A stretch of DNA of 8,963 nt from Micavibrio_A sp035759665 (GTDB taxonomy: Bacteria; Pseudomonadota; Alphaproteobacteria; Micavibrionales; Micavibrionaceae). The notes under the pieces are model-generated. The model saw only the letters and a list, made by a program, of their open reading frames with translations, did not search any database and was not told the DNA's origin. Shown one piece after another: positions 6,359 to 8,963 of this stretch (its first letter is position 1; each line of letters starts with the position of its first letter). The DNA lies in contig DASTUM010000043.1 in the NCBI GenBank assembly GCA_035759665.1, positions 1 to 8,963 on the forward strand, in the 5' to 3' direction. A program made the position numbers and the translations under genes.

Positions 6359-7414
6359 ATGGGTTTGTTGTTAGAGAAGTGGCTTCCGTCCGTTCAGCAG
6401 ATACTCGCGGGGGATTCGTACGACCCGTTTTCCGGCTGGAGCAACCTCGCGCAACCCATCGCAGCCCTCGACAGCAAATCCTATCTGGAATTCGCCAGGG
6501 AGGGCCTGGAGCCTTTGAAAGAGCGCATGGTCGCTTTCTGCGAGGCAAACAACTTCTCCCATGTCATCATACCGCAGGAAGAGTACAGGGCGGGATTCGA
6601 AAAAGGGGATGAAGAATTCCACGAGTGGTTTGAGGAATATTGCCGCCAGCGGGGCATGAACCCGGCCGTGAAGGTCGTCATCATCGGCCCGTGCGTCAAG
6701 GATGAAGCCTCGACCGACTTCAAAGCGAAAATCCGGCCCGACGCGCGCGTAAAGGATTATCTGCGGGGCATGTATATTTTCCTTGAGGGTAACACGGCCA
6801 AAAGCGCAAGGAAGAGCCTCGACAACATGGCCAACGCTATCGATTGCCTGCAAAGCGACGAAAAATTCAAAACGCTGGGCCGCAAGAATAATCTGCACAC
6901 GCCCAAGCATAACGGCTATCGCTCCTACAAAGCCGCGTGGAACGTGCCGCTCGGCGGCGTTTTTGTCGGCAAAGAGATGATGGCTGAAATCAAGATCGAG
7001 CATGAAAGCCAGCAGGACTTGAACCGCATGACCCGCCGCTTCATGAATTACAGCCGCAAGACCCGCGACGCCATGGAAAGATTCTACTCCAATTGCACCA
7101 GCGAGAGCGGCGGTAGCCGGGACCTCCGCATAGCCAACAAGAACATGTTGCTTATGATGCGGAATGTGGAGGATCTCGATAAATTCTCGCGGCTTGTCTA
7201 TGATTACGTGCATAAGAATGCTGGCCTGAACCGTTTCCTCGACAAGAGCAAGGAAGCCCAATACGCACCGGCCGCTCCCGAGGTCCTCCAGGCAGCAGCC
7301 CGCAAAGCGATCGACGCCTTCGGCGCGCCGATTGCCCGTGAAATCGAAAATGCAGGCGTGAAGCTGCCGAGCGTCCGCGCTCGCGCGGAAAAAATGGAAA
7401 AAACTTTTTCCTAG
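6359..7414 (+). CDS. Divergent stand-alone RelA/SpoT-like nucleotidyltransferase
   Basis: A 351-residue soluble-looking protein with no signal peptide or membrane helix. By eye, its centre follows the RelA/SpoT synthetase fold. CVKDEASTDFKAK (112-124) sits where RelA has its RxKS...K loop (K114, S118, K122/K124). VKDYLRGMYIF (131-141) matches the Mg-binding D-strand (D133). HTPKHNGYRSYKAAW (180-194) matches the PNGY(R/Q)S-H loop (N185 and the base-stacking Y187), with Lys where RelA has His. MAEIKIEH (208-215) matches the catalytic E(V/I)QIRT strand (E210). If right, it would transfer pyrophosphate from ATP to a nucleotide (alarmone synthesis) or to another acceptor such as tRNA. It lacks the HD hydrolase, TGS and ACT domains of long RSH enzymes. 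A ~90-residue N-terminal region and a ~130-residue helical C-terminus are not recognised. AGGGG 10 nt upstream supports the ATG. It is monocistronic, closed by the terminator at 7429-7454. The fold call is moderately sure; substrate is unknown. Confidence 0.65.
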   Translation: MGLLLEKWLPSVQQILAGDSYDPFSGWSNLAQPIAALDSKSYLEFAREGLEPLKERMVAFCEANNFSHVIIPQEEYRAGFEKGDEEFHEWFEEYCRQRGMNPAVKVVIIGPCVKDEASTDFKAKIRPDARVKDYLRGMYIFLEGNTAKSARKSLDNMANAIDCLQSDEKFKTLGRKNNLHTPKHNGYRSYKAAWNVPLGGVFVGKEMMAEIKIEHESQQDLNRMTRRFMNYSRKTRDAMERFYSNCTSESGGSRDLRIANKNMLLMMRNVEDLDKFSRLVYDYVHKNAGLNRFLDKSKEAQYAPAAPEVLQAAARKAIDAFGAPIAREIENAGVKLPSVRARAEKMEKTFS

Positions 7415-7428
7415 AATATTCCCGATCA

Positions 7429-7454
7429 AAAAACCCGCCGGATGGCGGGTTTTT
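7429..7454. terminator. Bidirectional rho-independent terminator
   Basis: CCCGCC (7434-7439) and GGCGGG (7444-7449) form a GC stem around the GGAT loop, extended by five A:T pairs (7429-7433 with 7450-7454). Read on plus, the stem ends in TTTTTG and stops the RelA/SpoT-like gene 14 bp upstream; read on minus, it ends in a six-T run and stops alaS, whose stop codon is 8 bp away. The symmetry suits its position between convergent genes. Confidence 0.93.
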
Positions 7455-7462
7455 GTTTGTCC

Positions 7463-8963
7463 TTATGTCGCGATCGACTTTTCGATCTTGCCGATGGCGT
7501 CGTTGGCCGCCGCCGGGTTCGGCCCGCCGGCCTGCGCCATGTCGGGACGTCCGCCGCCGCCGGAGCCGCCCATAGCTTCGGCAGCCGCCTTGACGAGATC
7601 GACGGCGTTTATCCTGGCGGTCAGGTCTTTCGTGACCGCCACCACGATGGAGGCTTTCCCCTCTTCCGTTGCGATCAGGGCGACGACGCCGGAGCCGATT
7701 TTCTTCGTCATGTCGTCGGCCATGGGTTTCAAGTCTTTCGCAGGGAAGCCCGGAAGAATTTTGGCAAGGAACTTCACGCCGCCGATGTCTTTTACATCGT
7801 CATTGGCGGACGCGCCCGTACCGCCCGTCGCAAGCTGGCGGCGCAGGGTGGAGATTTCCTGTTCCAGTTTCTTCTTGTCGTCCACCAGCGCTTTAACGCG
7901 TGCGGGGATATCGCCCGGCGCGGCCTTGAGCGTCGTCATCACATCCTGAACCATCGCCTCTTTTTCATGAACGAGATGCATGAACGCCTTGCCCACGACG
8001 GCTTCTATCCGGCGGATGCCGGCGGAGACGGCGCTTTCGGAAAGTATCTTGAAGGCGCCGATATCGCCCGTGCGCTTCACATGCGTGCCGCCGCACAGTT
8101 CAACGGAATACGGGATATTCGAGCCGGGTGCGCGGGGCGTACCCATGGAAACCACGCGCACCTCGTCTTCGTATTTTTCGCCGAAGAGCGCGCGGGCGCC
8201 GGATTCGACGGCTTCGTCGAGCGGGAGGACGCGGGTGACGACCTCGGTGTTGGCGCGGATTTGTTCGTTCACCTGCTCTTCGATCTTGCGAAGCTGTTCC
8301 GCCGTGATCTGGTTGGGTTGCGAGATATCGAACCGCGTGCGGCCTTCATCCTGCAGGGAGCCTTTTTGCGCGATGTGGTCGCCGAGAGTCTGGCGCAGCG
8401 CTTCATGCAAAAGATGCGTGACCGAATGATGCGCTTCGATTTCGCGGCGGCGCCAGCTATCGACGCGCAGCTCGACGCCCTCGCCGGCATTGATCGTGCC
8501 TTTCGTGACTTTGCCGATATGAATCCAGAGTTTTCCGACCTGTTTTTTCGTATCGGACACGGCGAAGGCGTCGCCGGCAGGCGTCAGCATGATGCCCGTA
8601 TCACCGACCTGGCCGCCGGATTCGGCGTAGAACGGGGTCTGGTTGACAATAATGAAACCTTCTTCGCCGCTTGTCAGCTTCTCGACTTCTTTTCCGTCCT
8701 TGACGATGGCGAGGATTTCGCCTTCGGCGGCGGTATCTTTGTAGCCAAGGAATTCGGTCGGGCCGAGCCTGTCTAACAGTTCGAACCATATTTTGGACGT
8801 TCCGGCATCGCCCGAACCGGCCCAGCTTTTACGGGCGGTTTGTTTTTGCACGTCCATGGCTTTTTCGAAGCCTGCCATGTCGACTTCGAGGCCCTTGGCG
8901 CGCAGCGCGTCGGCGGTGAGATCGACGGGGAAGCCAAACGTGTCGTAGAGTTTGAAGGCGACG
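7463..8963 (-). CDS. alaS: Alanine--tRNA ligase, C-terminal 499 residues (N-terminus beyond window)
   Basis: AlaRS charges tRNA-Ala with alanine and hydrolyses mischarged Ser- or Gly-tRNA-Ala. The frame is open to the right edge, well past the internal ATG at 8878, and begins with the family signature AFKLYDTFGFPVDLT, so roughly 380 N-terminal residues (class II catalytic core) lie outside. Visible parts: the end of the tRNA-recognition region; the editing domain with zinc-ligand motif HHSVTHLLH (8405-8431) and CGGTH (8081-8095), both intact; a coiled segment with DDKKKLEQEISTLRRQL; and the C-Ala domain with its glycine loop SGGGGRPDMAQAGG. Stop codon is 7463-7465. It converges on the RelA/SpoT-like gene across a shared terminator. 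Nothing suggests it is broken. Confidence 0.97.
   Translation of the reverse strand, partial: VAFKLYDTFGFPVDLTADALRAKGLEVDMAGFEKAMDVQKQTARKSWAGSGDAGTSKIWFELLDRLGPTEFLGYKDTAAEGEILAIVKDGKEVEKLTSGEEGFIIVNQTPFYAESGGQVGDTGIMLTPAGDAFAVSDTKKQVGKLWIHIGKVTKGTINAGEGVELRVDSWRRREIEAHHSVTHLLHEALRQTLGDHIAQKGSLQDEGRTRFDISQPNQITAEQLRKIEEQVNEQIRANTEVVTRVLPLDEAVESGARALFGEKYEDEVRVVSMGTPRAPGSNIPYSVELCGGTHVKRTGDIGAFKILSESAVSAGIRRIEAVVGKAFMHLVHEKEAMVQDVMTTLKAAPGDIPARVKALVDDKKKLEQEISTLRRQLATGGTGASANDDVKDIGGVKFLAKILPGFPAKDLKPMADDMTKKIGSGVVALIATEEGKASIVVAVTKDLTARINAVDLVKAAAEAMGGSGGGGRPDMAQAGGPNPAAANDAIGKIEKSIAT

Noticed and set aside
6371..7429. Minus-strand open frame of 352 codons opposite the RelA/SpoT-like gene.
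   Set aside because: The plus-strand frame has a good ribosome binding site, recognisable motifs and its own terminator; the minus frame has none of these.
7442..8776. Plus-strand open frame of 444 codons opposite alaS.
   Set aside because: Antisense shadow of a GC-rich conserved gene; no recognisable motif, and its start lies inside the terminator hairpin.

Overview
The window reads as a chromosomal segment of an alphaproteobacterium. The gene content (DUF2066 lipo/periplasmic-type protein divergent from purM, an alphaproteobacterial-type 49-residue aa3 oxidase subunit IV, ndk, alaS) and the GC-rich codon usage support this. I cannot name genus or order from sequence alone. There are no phage, plasmid, IS, CRISPR, rRNA or tRNA signals.

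Layout, left to right. (1) A DUF2066 exported protein on the minus strand, cut by the left edge (1-1128). It diverges over a 60-bp gap from (2) purM (1189-2253, +), purine biosynthesis. (3) A tiny membrane protein, the aa3-type cytochrome c oxidase subunit IV (2313-2462, +), follows on the same strand and was recognised by reading the frame directly. (4) A 1007-residue membrane hybrid histidine kinase (2581-5604, +) has a 7TM-DISM sensor, kinase core, receiver and Hpt domain. (5) ndk (5608-6030, -) converges on it with only 3 bp between the stop codons. (6) A 328-bp AT-rich intergenic region (6031-6358) holds a probable ndk promoter, a short palindrome, a DnaA-box-like motif and an attenuator-like set of repeats. 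(7) A 351-residue protein (6359-7414, +) appears to be a divergent, stand-alone RelA/SpoT-like nucleotidyltransferase. (8) A strong bidirectional terminator (7429-7454) separates it from (9) the C-terminal 499 residues of alaS (minus strand, running off the right edge).

Most genes are housekeeping: purine synthesis, NTP balancing, tRNA charging and respiration. The two less ordinary ones are the three-module phosphorelay kinase, with no response regulator beside it, and the RelA/SpoT-like protein. The latter keeps the residues expected of a (p)ppGpp-type pyrophosphotransferase but has no HD hydrolase and no antitoxin-like partner. It sits between an NTP-supplying enzyme and an aminoacyl-tRNA synthetase, which is suggestive but may be coincidence. 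It is the best candidate here for something undescribed.
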